Source: an uncultured Selenomonadaceae bacterium
GTDB taxonomy: Bacteria; Bacillota; Negativicutes; Selenomonadales; Selenomonadaceae
Direction: 5' to 3'
Length of the DNA stretch: 11,561 nucleotides
NCBI GenBank assembly: GCA_905236785.1
Contig: CAJOQC010000011.1
Coordinates: 1 to 11,561, forward strand
This document shows positions 1 through 7,259 of the stretch, piece after piece. The notes beneath the pieces are model-generated. The model was not told where the DNA came from, did not search any database, and saw only the letters and a list, made by a program, of their open reading frames with translations. Within the stretch, counting starts at the first letter, position 1; every line of letters starts with the position of its first letter. Made by a program: the position numbers and the translations under genes.

Positions 1-1802
1 ACGAATGTTTCGTATTTCTGCGGCATTTCCTCTATAAATTCCGCCGCCCCGGACAATTCAGCCGCCCGCAGGATGCCTTCTTCTTCGATGTTCGGCTTGG
101 TAGCGGCGATATTCTCCTTTATTGTGCCGGCAAAGAGGAAATTTTCCTGCAACACAACGCCGATTTGCCGCCTTAGCCATGCCGTTTCCACTTGGGCTAT
201 GTCAACGCCGTCTATTAGGACGCGGCCGCTGTCCGGCACATAAAGCCGCTGAATAAGTTTGGCCATGGTAGACTTGCCGCTGCCGGAACGGCCGACAATG
301 CCCACCTTTGCCCCCGGCGGTATGCGAAGTTTCACGTCGGACAAAACATTTTTTCCGTCCGCTTTATAGCGAAAGTTCACGTTGTCAAAGACGATTTCCC
401 CTTGAAGCCCCGTCAGCGTGGTGCGGTTGGGGTTAAAGGCCGGCTCGCTCTTTTCGTTCATTATGTCCCCAAGGCGAGACATGGAAACGCGAATTTGCTG
501 GAACTGTTGCCACATATTGACAAGGCGCAAAATCGGCGAAATGACCTGCCCCGCCAACATTTGAAAGGCGATTAACTGACCCACCGAAAGATCGTTCTTC
601 ATGACGTAATACGCGCCAATCCACAATATCGCCAAGTTAAATGCCTGTTGCAGGAAAAGGCCGATACAACCGGCAATGTTCGAGAGGTTTAACACCGACA
701 ACGCGCTTTTTAAGTACCGCGACAAAACCTGCTCGTAGCGGGTGACAAAAGTTGTTTCAACGCCCATGGTCTTGACGGTGCGAACGCCGGTTATGGCCTC
801 AATGGTAAAAGACTGTGTTTCGGCGTTCAGCAAAAACCGTTCGTTTATGCGCCGCTTAAATATCGGCGCAATGACGGCGTTTAATATTATGTAAAGGGGA
901 ATGGTCGCCCACACGATGTAGCTTAGGACGCTACTGTAGACAAACATCACCGTAAGGTAAACAACGGCAAATACAATGTCCAAAACCACCGTTAAAAACG
1001 AACCGGTCAAAAAGCCGCGAATGGTTTCAAGCTCCCCCATGCGCGACACAATGTCGCCCACTTGCCACTTGTCAAAATAACGGGCGGGAAGTTCCGTCAC
1101 CTTGCGGAAAAGATGCGCCGACAGGGTAACGTCGATTTTGTTGGTGGTGTTGACAAAAAGATAGGTTCTTAGGGCAAGCATCCAGTTTTGGAAAATCGCC
1201 ACCAAAATCATGCCGCCTATCAGAACATCCATGGTGGAAAGGCTGTGATGCACCAACACGCGGTCGATGATGACCTGCGTAAAAAGCGGCGTCGCCAAAC
1301 CAAAAAGCTGAAGTATAAGCGAAATGAACAGGACTTTCAGCAAAAACTGCTTATACTTGGCAACCACGGGAATAAACCATGAAAAGCCAAACTCTTCGAC
1401 TTTCTCCGTAAGTTTCTCCAAACGAAAACGCTTGGTGAAAAGAATTATTTCTCCTTCCCATATTGTAGCGAAATGGGAAAGGTTCGTTACGATGTTCTTC
1501 TCCTTGGTCAAGGGGTCAAAGACCGACACTTGTTTGTCGTTCGCCCCGCGAACCACGACGTAACGCCCATCCTTTAGGCGGCACACTCCGGGCATGGGCA
1601 TCCGTTGCAAATGCTCCGGGGCGATTTTTTCAAAAATTCGCGTCTTTAGCCCGATGTCCTTTGCCGCCGTAAGTAGAGTTACCGTGTCTACCTGATTTTC
1701 GTCAACAATGTAAGCTCTTTCAAGCTGGGAGATGTCGGCGGGAATGGAAAAATGCGCCGCTATCTGCACCAAACAGGCAAGAGCCGTGTCAACCGTCGCC
1801 AT
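1..1802 (-). CDS. Type I secretion ABC transporter (HlyB/RtxE-like), 3' end cut by window edge
   Basis: Inner-membrane ABC exporter subunit of a type I secretion system; 600 codons are visible of about 700 usual for HlyB-like proteins. Residues 1-125 form a C39-like domain: the catalytic Cys position aligns by hand with Thr6 (C10 matches a non-catalytic position) and the usual His of the 'GRH' motif is Tyr81, so it should not be a protease. A six-helix exporter membrane domain spans roughly 150-430. The ATPase domain starts near 465 with Walker A GRSGSGKS (504-511) and a Q-loop at Q552; the frame leaves the window before the LSGGQ signature and Walker B, so catalytic competence cannot be judged. 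The ATG at 1802-1800 follows GGGAG (1810-1814) by 7 bases and lies one base after the stop of the HlyD-like gene, implying co-translation. Family call is firm; RtxE as specific counterpart is inferred from gene order. Confidence 0.93.
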   Translation of the reverse strand, partial: MATVDTALACLVQIAAHFSIPADISQLERAYIVDENQVDTVTLLTAAKDIGLKTRIFEKIAPEHLQRMPMPGVCRLKDGRYVVVRGANDKQVSVFDPLTKEKNIVTNLSHFATIWEGEIILFTKRFRLEKLTEKVEEFGFSWFIPVVAKYKQFLLKVLFISLILQLFGLATPLFTQVIIDRVLVHHSLSTMDVLIGGMILVAIFQNWMLALRTYLFVNTTNKIDVTLSAHLFRKVTELPARYFDKWQVGDIVSRMGELETIRGFLTGSFLTVVLDIVFAVVYLTVMFVYSSVLSYIVWATIPLYIILNAVIAPIFKRRINERFLLNAETQSFTIEAITGVRTVKTMGVETTFVTRYEQVLSRYLKSALSVLNLSNIAGCIGLFLQQAFNLAILWIGAYYVMKNDLSVGQLIAFQMLAGQVISPILRLVNMWQQFQQIRVSMSRLGDIMNEKSEPAFNPNRTTLTGLQGEIVFDNVNFRYKADGKNVLSDVKLRIPPGAKVGIVGRSGSGKSTMAKLIQRLYVPDSGRVLIDGVDIAQVETAWLRRQIGVVLQENFLFAGTIKENIAATKPNIEEEGILRAAELSGAAEFIEEMPQKYETF

Positions 1803-1803
1803 T

Positions 1804-3150
1804 TTATCTCTCCCTCAAGGCTTCGTTCTTATACTGACGGAAGGGGTCTAAGAAGAAGTCTATGATGCGTTTTTTCTTGATTTTTATTTCCGCCGTTACG
1901 TTCATGCCGGGGCTTACCGTTATGTCATGAGCATCCTTCACCTGTAGGTACAGGCGGAATTTATTGTTTTTCTCCGGGTCTTGCCTGTCCTCTATGGCGT
2001 CGGGGCTTATTTCGCTCACTTCGGCCTTCACCATGCCGAATTTTTGGAAGTTAAATGTTTGCACTTTCACTTCCGCTTCTTGCCCCTTTTCGATAAAACC
2101 GATGTCCTTGTTGTCGGCATAGGCTTCTATCTCCATAACCGTGTCCTCCGGCACAACCATCATAAGGGATTGCCCCTCTGATACAACGCCGCCCACGGTA
2201 TGCACCCCAAGCTGATTTATTCGCCCGGAGGTGGGCGCGGTTATTGTGGATTGGGCGTTGGTTTCAGTGGCTTTTTTCAGTTCCTCTTCATAGGAGTTAA
2301 GTTGTTTTTTCGCCTCCACAAGCTGCGTCATGGTTTCCTGCCGATAGGTGGTGTCCGTGGTTGCCTTCATGTCAACGGCCTCGGCAAGTTTGCCCTGTTC
2401 CTTTACTATTTCTTGCTCTAAGGCTTCGGAGGTTTTGCGGTAGTCAACAGTCGTCGCCCTTGCCTCCAAAAGCTGAAAATAACTCACGGCGTCGCTGGCG
2501 TACAGTTCCTCAAGGCGCGACTCCTTTTCTTCGGCAACGGCAAGCATCGAAAGATATTTTTCCCGTTGGGCTTCGGCGGACTGTATGGCCGCAGTTTCCT
2601 GCTCTATGGCCGCCTCGTTTTTTGCTTGGTCGGCTTCAAGTTTGCGGCGGCGGGATTCGTAGAGTTGCACCTGCGCCGCAATATCCTTTTGGTCTAAATC
2701 CTCGGAATCATCGGGGGGGATAAAGGGTTCGTCGGACATTTCGCACTGAAGGCGATCCACGGTCATGGCGTAATAGGCCACCTGTTTTCTTAGTCCGTCC
2801 ACGTCCGCTTGGGTTTTCGTGGTGTCAAGTATCAAAAGGGGCTGGCCTTCTTCCACATAATCCCCTTCTTTAATGAGAATTTCCTTTATTGCGCCCTTGT
2901 TTTGGGACTGGACGATTTTAACTTTGCCCACGGGGATAACTTTGCCGTTGGCCACGGCAACCTCGTCCACTTCCCCAACAAAAGCCCAAATGCCGCCCGC
3001 AATAAGGAGCAATACTATTGTCCAAAGCACCAACCTGCCCACCGGCGACGGCGGTGTTTCCGTCACTTCCAATATCGAAGGCAAAAATTCCGTTTCCTTT
3101 TCGTCCCGGTCGCCTTCGATGAATTTTTCCCACAATCTTTTTATCGTCAT
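1804..3150 (-). CDS. HlyD-family periplasmic adaptor (membrane fusion protein) of type I secretion system
   Basis: Adaptor that should bridge the inner-membrane ABC proteins and a TolC-like outer-membrane channel. It has 448 residues, near the usual HlyD length (about 440-480). A short cytoplasmic N-terminus carries the FLPSILEVTETPPSP segment (22-36), typical of true HlyD/RtxD proteins, followed by one membrane helix (about 39-58). A lipoyl-like half motif lies around 86-110, long coiled coil through about 160-300, the second lipoyl half around 300-335, and a beta-barrel region beyond about 335. The C-terminus ends in EALRER, matching the HlyD-type ESLRER ending. Its ATG overlaps the upstream ABC gene's stop by 4 bases (ATGA), with AAGGAG at 3158-3163 seven bases before the start, so translation is probably coupled. 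The neighbours on both sides are HlyB-like ABC genes, an RtxD-like setting. No TolC homologue is in view. Confidence 0.95.
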   Translation of the reverse strand: MTIKRLWEKFIEGDRDEKETEFLPSILEVTETPPSPVGRLVLWTIVLLLIAGGIWAFVGEVDEVAVANGKVIPVGKVKIVQSQNKGAIKEILIKEGDYVEEGQPLLILDTTKTQADVDGLRKQVAYYAMTVDRLQCEMSDEPFIPPDDSEDLDQKDIAAQVQLYESRRRKLEADQAKNEAAIEQETAAIQSAEAQREKYLSMLAVAEEKESRLEELYASDAVSYFQLLEARATTVDYRKTSEALEQEIVKEQGKLAEAVDMKATTDTTYRQETMTQLVEAKKQLNSYEEELKKATETNAQSTITAPTSGRINQLGVHTVGGVVSEGQSLMMVVPEDTVMEIEAYADNKDIGFIEKGQEAEVKVQTFNFQKFGMVKAEVSEISPDAIEDRQDPEKNNKFRLYLQVKDAHDITVSPGMNVTAEIKIKKKRIIDFFLDPFRQYKNEALRER

Positions 3151-5288
3151 ACCGTAACTCCTTGTTGGTCGTAGAGTTTTTTGTAGATGCCGCCCAAGGC
3201 GATAAGTTCGTCATGAGTGCCTTGTTCGGCGATATGCCCATGGTCTATAACCAAAATTCTGTCGCATTTTGCCACCGTCACCAAGCGATGCGCCACAATT
3301 ATCATAGTGCGGTCGCCGGCGATGCTCTCCAAATTCTTCATTATAATTCGTTCGGATTCGTAATCAAGGGCGCTGGTGGCCTCGTCAAAGATAAGTATAC
3401 GGGGGTCGGTTAAAAGGGCGCGAGCTATGGCAATTCTTTGTCGCTGGCCGCCCGAAAGCCCTGCGCCGCGTTCGCCAACGCGAGTGTCGTAGCCTTCGTC
3501 AAGCTCCAATATAAATTCATGCGCCCCCGCAAGCCGCGCCGCCCGCATTACTTCTTCCATGCTTGCGGCGGGTTTGGCGGCGGCGATGTTCTCGCGAATA
3601 GAACCGTCAAAAAGGTAATTGTCCTGCATGACAACGCCCATTTGCCGACGAAGCCATGGATAATCCGCTTCCCGCAGGTCTGTGCCGTCAACGCTTATGG
3701 AGCCGGCCTCCGGGAAATAGATTTTCTGTATCAAACTTGTAAGGGTGGATTTGCCGCTCCCCGAACGCCCCACTATGCCGATTTTTTCCCCGGCTTTTAT
3801 GGAAAAGCTGACGTTTTCGACGGCGGGGGGCAAGTCCAAACGATAGCGGAAAGTCACGTTTTTTACTTCGATGTCGCCGCGAATGACGTAAAGCCCCGGC
3901 GGCGATGGCTCAAGAACAGGCTCGCGCCGAGATTTTAATATATCCCCCAACCTTTCCAAGGCAAGGAATGTTTGTTGGGCGTTCGGCCAAATGGTGAGAA
4001 GGGTAATGAGCGGGTTTATGGCCTGCGCCGAAATCATCTGAAAGGCGATAAGCTGACCCAATGTGAATTGACCTTCCATAACCATGTAGCCGCCCATCCA
4101 CAATATTACGAGGTTGGCAATGGTGCGAATGACGCTGTTGCCGCTGTTTATGAGAAGGCTAAAGGCGGCGGTGTCGAAGTTTGCTTGTATGGAGCGGCAG
4201 ATGAATTTTTCCCATTTACGCATAAACTGCGGCTCTATGGCAAGGGATTTTATCGTTTGCATACCCGTTACGGCCTCCACGATAAAGGACTGCCGCGCCG
4301 CGCCGGTGCGCCATACCGCATCTATTTTCTTTTGATAAATGGGCATAGCCCAAAAAGTTTGAATTAAAAAAAGCGGTACAATGATTAACGCCACAAGAGT
4401 TAGTTTCACGCTGTAGTAAAACATTACGGCGATAAACACCACGGAAAAAAGCGCATCCAAAATGGTGGTAAGGGTTGTGCCGGTCAAAAACTCCCGAACG
4501 CTCCCCAACGCCCCTATTCGCATAAGGGTATCGCCCACGCGCCTGTGTTCGTAATACGGCACGGGCAAACTTATGAGATGCCGAAAGAGCCTTGTACCCA
4601 AAATCGCGTCCAATTTCGTCGTGGTATGATTTAATATATAAGTCCTAACTCCGTTTAAGACCGACTGGACGACGGCGAAAACCGCCATGGCAACGCCCAA
4701 CACCGTAAGGGTAGACAAGCCTTCGTTGCCGATAACCTTATCCACAACCACCTGCGTAAAAAGCGGCAACAAAATGCCCATGCTCTGCAAAAAAAGAGAA
4801 GCCAAAAGCACTTCGCCAAAGAGCCGCTTATAGTGCAAAATGACGCTGTAGAACCAATCAAGATTATAGCGGCGGCGAATTTGCGCTATGGTTAAGCGCG
4901 GCCGCAAGGTCAAAACTTCGCCGTTCCATATTTTAAGAAAGGTGGCCATGGGCACCGCCAAAGGCTTATCCTGCTCCACGTCCAAAAAAAACACAGACTC
5001 GTCCCCGGCCACGGCAAGCATAGCCCATGCGCCGTTTTTCATGCGCACAATGGCGGGCAGGGGAATTTCCCGCAGTTCTTCGGCGGCGGGTCTTAGAAGT
5101 TCTGCTTTATATTTTTGCTCTTTGGCAAGTTTTATAAGTGTTTCCCATGAAACATTGTCGTCTTTTAGGTCTTTATGTTTTTCCTTGTAAGCGTCTTCGT
5201 CAATGGGAAAACCCGACTGGCGAAGAGTTATGGCCAAGGCGTATATCGCGCCGTAGCCGGCGCGTTTTTTTGCTATATCTTCTGCCAT
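3147..5288 (-). CDS. Type I secretion ABC transporter (HlyB/RtxB-like)
   Basis: First gene of the type I secretion cluster; 713 residues, full length for HlyB-like exporters. Residues 1-125 are a C39-like domain containing no cysteine at all, so it cannot be a cysteine peptidase; in HlyB such a domain binds the unfolded RTX substrate. Membrane helices span about 155-435. The ATPase domain (about 470-713) is complete: Walker A GRSGSGKST (507-515), Q-loop Q555, signature LSGGQ (611-615), Walker B ILIFDE (631-636) with catalytic Glu636, and H-loop His667. It should therefore hydrolyse ATP. The ATG at 5288 is preceded by GGGAGG (5294-5299) at 5-base spacing, and a good promoter lies at 5323-5351. 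It overlaps the HlyD-like gene by 4 bases. It is clearly different in sequence from the second ABC protein of the cluster, suggesting a heterodimer as proposed for RtxB/RtxE. The exported substrate is unknown. Confidence 0.95.
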   Translation of the reverse strand: MAEDIAKKRAGYGAIYALAITLRQSGFPIDEDAYKEKHKDLKDDNVSWETLIKLAKEQKYKAELLRPAAEELREIPLPAIVRMKNGAWAMLAVAGDESVFFLDVEQDKPLAVPMATFLKIWNGEVLTLRPRLTIAQIRRRYNLDWFYSVILHYKRLFGEVLLASLFLQSMGILLPLFTQVVVDKVIGNEGLSTLTVLGVAMAVFAVVQSVLNGVRTYILNHTTTKLDAILGTRLFRHLISLPVPYYEHRRVGDTLMRIGALGSVREFLTGTTLTTILDALFSVVFIAVMFYYSVKLTLVALIIVPLFLIQTFWAMPIYQKKIDAVWRTGAARQSFIVEAVTGMQTIKSLAIEPQFMRKWEKFICRSIQANFDTAAFSLLINSGNSVIRTIANLVILWMGGYMVMEGQFTLGQLIAFQMISAQAINPLITLLTIWPNAQQTFLALERLGDILKSRREPVLEPSPPGLYVIRGDIEVKNVTFRYRLDLPPAVENVSFSIKAGEKIGIVGRSGSGKSTLTSLIQKIYFPEAGSISVDGTDLREADYPWLRRQMGVVMQDNYLFDGSIRENIAAAKPAASMEEVMRAARLAGAHEFILELDEGYDTRVGERGAGLSGGQRQRIAIARALLTDPRILIFDEATSALDYESERIIMKNLESIAGDRTMIIVAHRLVTVAKCDRILVIDHGHIAEQGTHDELIALGGIYKKLYDQQGVTV

Positions 5289-5293
5289 TTTTT

Positions 5294-5299
5294 CCTCCC
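5294..5299 (-). promoter_or_regulatory. Strong ribosome binding site of the type I secretion operon
   Basis: Minus-strand GGGAGG followed by AAAAAATG; only five bases separate it from the ATG at 5288. It fixes the start of the first ABC gene and suggests efficient initiation. Confidence 0.8.
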
Positions 5300-5322
5300 G
5301 TTTTTTATTTTACAACCCCTGT

Positions 5323-5351
5323 ATTATCACAGACTTTACCGAAAAAATCAA
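5323..5351 (-). promoter_or_regulatory. Sigma-70-type promoter for the type I secretion operon
   Basis: On the minus strand, TTGATT (5346-5351, four of six matches to TTGACA) is separated by exactly 17 bases from GATAAT (5323-5328, five of six matches to TATAAT). The latter is preceded by TGT, giving an extended -10 element. Transcription would start near 5316, leaving a leader of about 28 bases with the Shine-Dalgarno site. It lies downstream of the terminator-like palindrome at 5393-5416, so the secretion genes look like an independent operon. The promoter is predicted from sequence only. Confidence 0.7.
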
Positions 5352-5392
5352 GTGGGGATAATAAGTCTTGGCGGCCTTTGGGCGCAGGATAT

Positions 5393-5416
5393 AAAAATCC
5401 CCCTCTTAGAGGGGGA
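5393..5416 (-). terminator. Intrinsic terminator downstream of the YddA-like gene
   Basis: The palindrome TCCCCCTCT-T-AGAGGGGGA (plus strand 5398-5416) can form an 8-bp GC-rich stem with a 3-base loop. On the minus strand it is followed immediately by TTTTT (5397-5393). It lies about 70-90 bases after the stop of the YddA-like gene and upstream of the secretion-operon promoter, so it would insulate the two units. Confidence 0.7.
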
Positions 5417-5438
5417 GGCTGCAAAGCGGCTGGGGGAG
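5398..5438. repeat. Composite palindromic element (possible dispersed intergenic repeat)
   Basis: Next to the terminator palindrome are a smaller imperfect hairpin (GCTGC-AAA-GCGGC, 5419-5430 region, one G-T wobble) and a second GGGGGAG block (5432-5438). Two G-rich blocks can thus compete for the single CCCCCTC block at 5399-5405. Bipartite palindromes of this kind are often dispersed in bacterial genomes in many copies, but only one copy is in this window, so the repeat status is inference. Confidence 0.35.
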
Positions 5439-5448
5439 AGCTTAAAGA

Positions 5449-5511
5449 GGACGGCAGCAAAAAGTTTAGTCAACCTCTATTACTATTACGTTGTAATGGA
5501 TGCTGCCGTCC
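5449..5511. repeat. 11-bp perfect inverted repeat around the YddA-like stop codon
   Basis: GGACGGCAGCA at 5449-5459 and its exact reverse complement at 5501-5511 are separated by 41 bases. One arm is in the last codons of the YddA-like gene, the other in its 3' untranslated region, so the transcript can fold over the stop codon (5486-5488). There is no T-run directly after the 3' arm, so it is not a standard terminator. It may protect the mRNA 3' end or be a remnant of an inverted duplication. Confidence 0.55.
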
Positions 5512-7198
5512 ATTCGCCGTTGCCTTTTAGGGAGAGATTTTCGTCGTGGGCGGCAAAGAGGGTTGAGCGATGCCCCACGCTTATTATGCTCATGTTGGGA
5601 AGTTCCTCCCGCAACAATTCGTACATTGCTTTCTCGTAGGGTTCGTCAAGGGCGCTGGTGGCTTCGTCCAAAATCAATCTTTGCGGCCTTATCAGCAACA
5701 CCCGCACAAAGGCCAAGCGTTGCTGTTCCCCCAAGGATAAAATACGACTCCAATCGTCAACATCATCAAGCCGTTCGGCAAAATGGGCAAGCCCCACTTT
5801 TTGCAATTTTTGCCGCAAATTCTCGTCGTCGTCCCTTCTCTCGGGGTTTGGGTAGTAAATGGCGCGGCGCAAACTGCCCAAAGGCAAATAGGGCTTTTGC
5901 GGCAAGAACAAAGTTTCTCCCTTTGCGGGGAAATTTATCGTGCCGCTGCCAAAGGGCCAAATTCCTGCCAAGGCGCGAAGAAGGGTGCTTTTACCGCAAC
6001 CTGATGCGCCCGTCACAAGCCACCGCACTTTGGGCAAAAACTCCACGGAACAATTTTTAAGCAAATTTTCTCCCGTGGGAATGTTTATGTTTAAGTTTTG
6101 CGCCGTCAGCGCGTCTTTTGCGCCGACGGCGATTTTTATTCCGCTTGTTGCGTTTTGCGCATCTTCCATGTGTTCGGTGAAGCCCTCAAGACGGCGAATG
6201 ACCGAGGCAAGTTGAGCGATGGTGTCGTAGGACTCCACAAAGTAACTTAGAGCATCCTGCACCCGGCCGAAGGCGGACACCGTTTGCATCAGTCCGCCCA
6301 AGGCCATAGCCCCGGAAAAATATTGGGGCGCAGCCATGACAAGGGGGACAATGACCGCAAGCTGGGCATAGCCGTTGACGTAGAAATTAAGAAGTTTCGT
6401 TCGGTTCATAAGCTCGCGGAAATTTTTTATCACTGCGACAAATTTTTCGCGAAACCCTTCGCCCTCCGCTTTTTCGCCGCCGTAAAAAGCCACGCTCTCG
6501 CTGTTTTCTCTAAGGCGCATCATGCCAAAACGAAAGTCTGCTTCATAACGCTGTTGATCGAAGTTAAGGCCGATGAGTTTTCGCCCCACCAAATGAGCAA
6601 AGACCGTGCCGACTGTAGAATAAGCAAGGGAGAACCAAAACATATAGCCGTAAATCTGAAAAGAATAACTGCCCAAAGGAACGGTGAACACGCCGGACAA
6701 ATTCCACAACACCACCCCAAAGGCCGCAAGAGTCGTCAGTTGTTTCAAAAAGCCGATCAAAAGCTGAAGGGTAAGATTAACAAACTGATTGATGTCCTCG
6801 GATATTCGCTGATCGGGATTATCCGTGTCGCTGCCCGTGAGCTGCATACGATAATAAACTCTGTTGTTAAGCCAACGGGCAAGATACTCCTTCGTCATCC
6901 ACGTTCGCCATTTAATCTGCACAAGTTGCCGCAGATAAATGGCGTAGACGGCGATGATTATATAGACAAACGCCAAGGCGGTGAACTCGCCCACCAAAGG
7001 CCAAAAGAGCTGTTCTTCGTAATTTTGCAGAGCGTTGTAAAAATCGTTGTACCATGTGTTAATCTGTACCAACAGATACACCGAAGCAAAATTAAGGCTG
7101 ATAACCACGGCCAACAGCCCCCGCGCCCGCCATTTTTCCTCGGATTGCCAAAAACCGCGAAAAAGCTGCCAAAAGGCCGCAAAATATTTTTTTCTCAT
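5486..7198 (-). CDS. SbmA/YddA-like ABC half-transporter with fused ATPase
   Basis: Inner-membrane ABC protein of the ABC_membrane_2 family, close in layout to E. coli YddA (561 aa); 570 residues here from the chosen start. The membrane domain (about 25-335) has the characteristic NTWYNDFYNAL (47-57) and TDNPDQRISEDI (125-136) motifs. The ATPase domain has Walker A GASGCGKS (397-404), Q-loop Q434, an LSLGEQQR signature (488-495; a variant of LSGGQ), Walker B LILDE (507-511 region) and switch His543. Family members move peptides or cofactors (SbmA/BacA take up antimicrobial peptides; eukaryotic ABCD members move acyl-CoA and cobalamin); the substrate here is unknown. The start at 7198 is chosen over an in-frame ATG at 7267 because AAAGGA (7207-7212) lies 8 bases upstream, whereas the longer form has no Shine-Dalgarno site and would read through a terminator hairpin. 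It probably acts as a homodimer. Confidence 0.9.
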   Translation of the reverse strand: MRKKYFAAFWQLFRGFWQSEEKWRARGLLAVVISLNFASVYLLVQINTWYNDFYNALQNYEEQLFWPLVGEFTALAFVYIIIAVYAIYLRQLVQIKWRTWMTKEYLARWLNNRVYYRMQLTGSDTDNPDQRISEDINQFVNLTLQLLIGFLKQLTTLAAFGVVLWNLSGVFTVPLGSYSFQIYGYMFWFSLAYSTVGTVFAHLVGRKLIGLNFDQQRYEADFRFGMMRLRENSESVAFYGGEKAEGEGFREKFVAVIKNFRELMNRTKLLNFYVNGYAQLAVIVPLVMAAPQYFSGAMALGGLMQTVSAFGRVQDALSYFVESYDTIAQLASVIRRLEGFTEHMEDAQNATSGIKIAVGAKDALTAQNLNINIPTGENLLKNCSVEFLPKVRWLVTGASGCGKSTLLRALAGIWPFGSGTINFPAKGETLFLPQKPYLPLGSLRRAIYYPNPERRDDDENLRQKLQKVGLAHFAERLDDVDDWSRILSLGEQQRLAFVRVLLIRPQRLILDEATSALDEPYEKAMYELLREELPNMSIISVGHRSTLFAAHDENLSLKGNGEWTAASITT

Positions 7199-7206
7199 AG
7201 TAGGTT

Positions 7207-7212
7207 TCCTTT
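7207..7212 (-). promoter_or_regulatory. Ribosome binding site deciding the YddA-like start
   Basis: Minus-strand AAAGGA, 8 bases before the ATG at 7198 and only two bases after the T-run of the upstream terminator. It supports 7198 rather than 7267 as the start. Confidence 0.7.
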
Positions 7213-7214
7213 CC

Positions 7215-7253
7215 AAAACAAAAACGGACTTCGCGCCGTAGCTCCGAAGCCCG
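7215..7253 (-). terminator. Intrinsic terminator between the ABC-2 permease and YddA-like genes
   Basis: On the minus strand CGGGCTTCG (7253-7245) pairs with CGAAGTCCG (7233-7225): nine base pairs including one G-U wobble, with an 11-base loop. TTTTTGTTTT follows directly (7224-7215). It begins 6 bases after the stop of the ABC-2 permease gene. No promoter space remains before the YddA-like start, so it probably acts as a partial terminator that lowers downstream expression. Confidence 0.75.
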
Positions 7254-7259
7254 CTGTTT

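Noticed and set aside
1482..1802. Active C39 bacteriocin-type peptidase domain in the left ABC protein
   Set aside because: Cysteine is absent at the catalytic position and the His position is Tyr; C10 aligns with a non-catalytic residue.
3438..4367. Plus-strand frames of 131-166 codons inside the RtxB-like gene
   Set aside because: Antisense to conserved ATPase and membrane-domain motifs.
5500..6060. Plus-strand frames over the ATPase domain of the YddA-like gene
   Set aside because: Shadows of the minus-strand coding sequence with no domain and no ribosome binding site supporting them.
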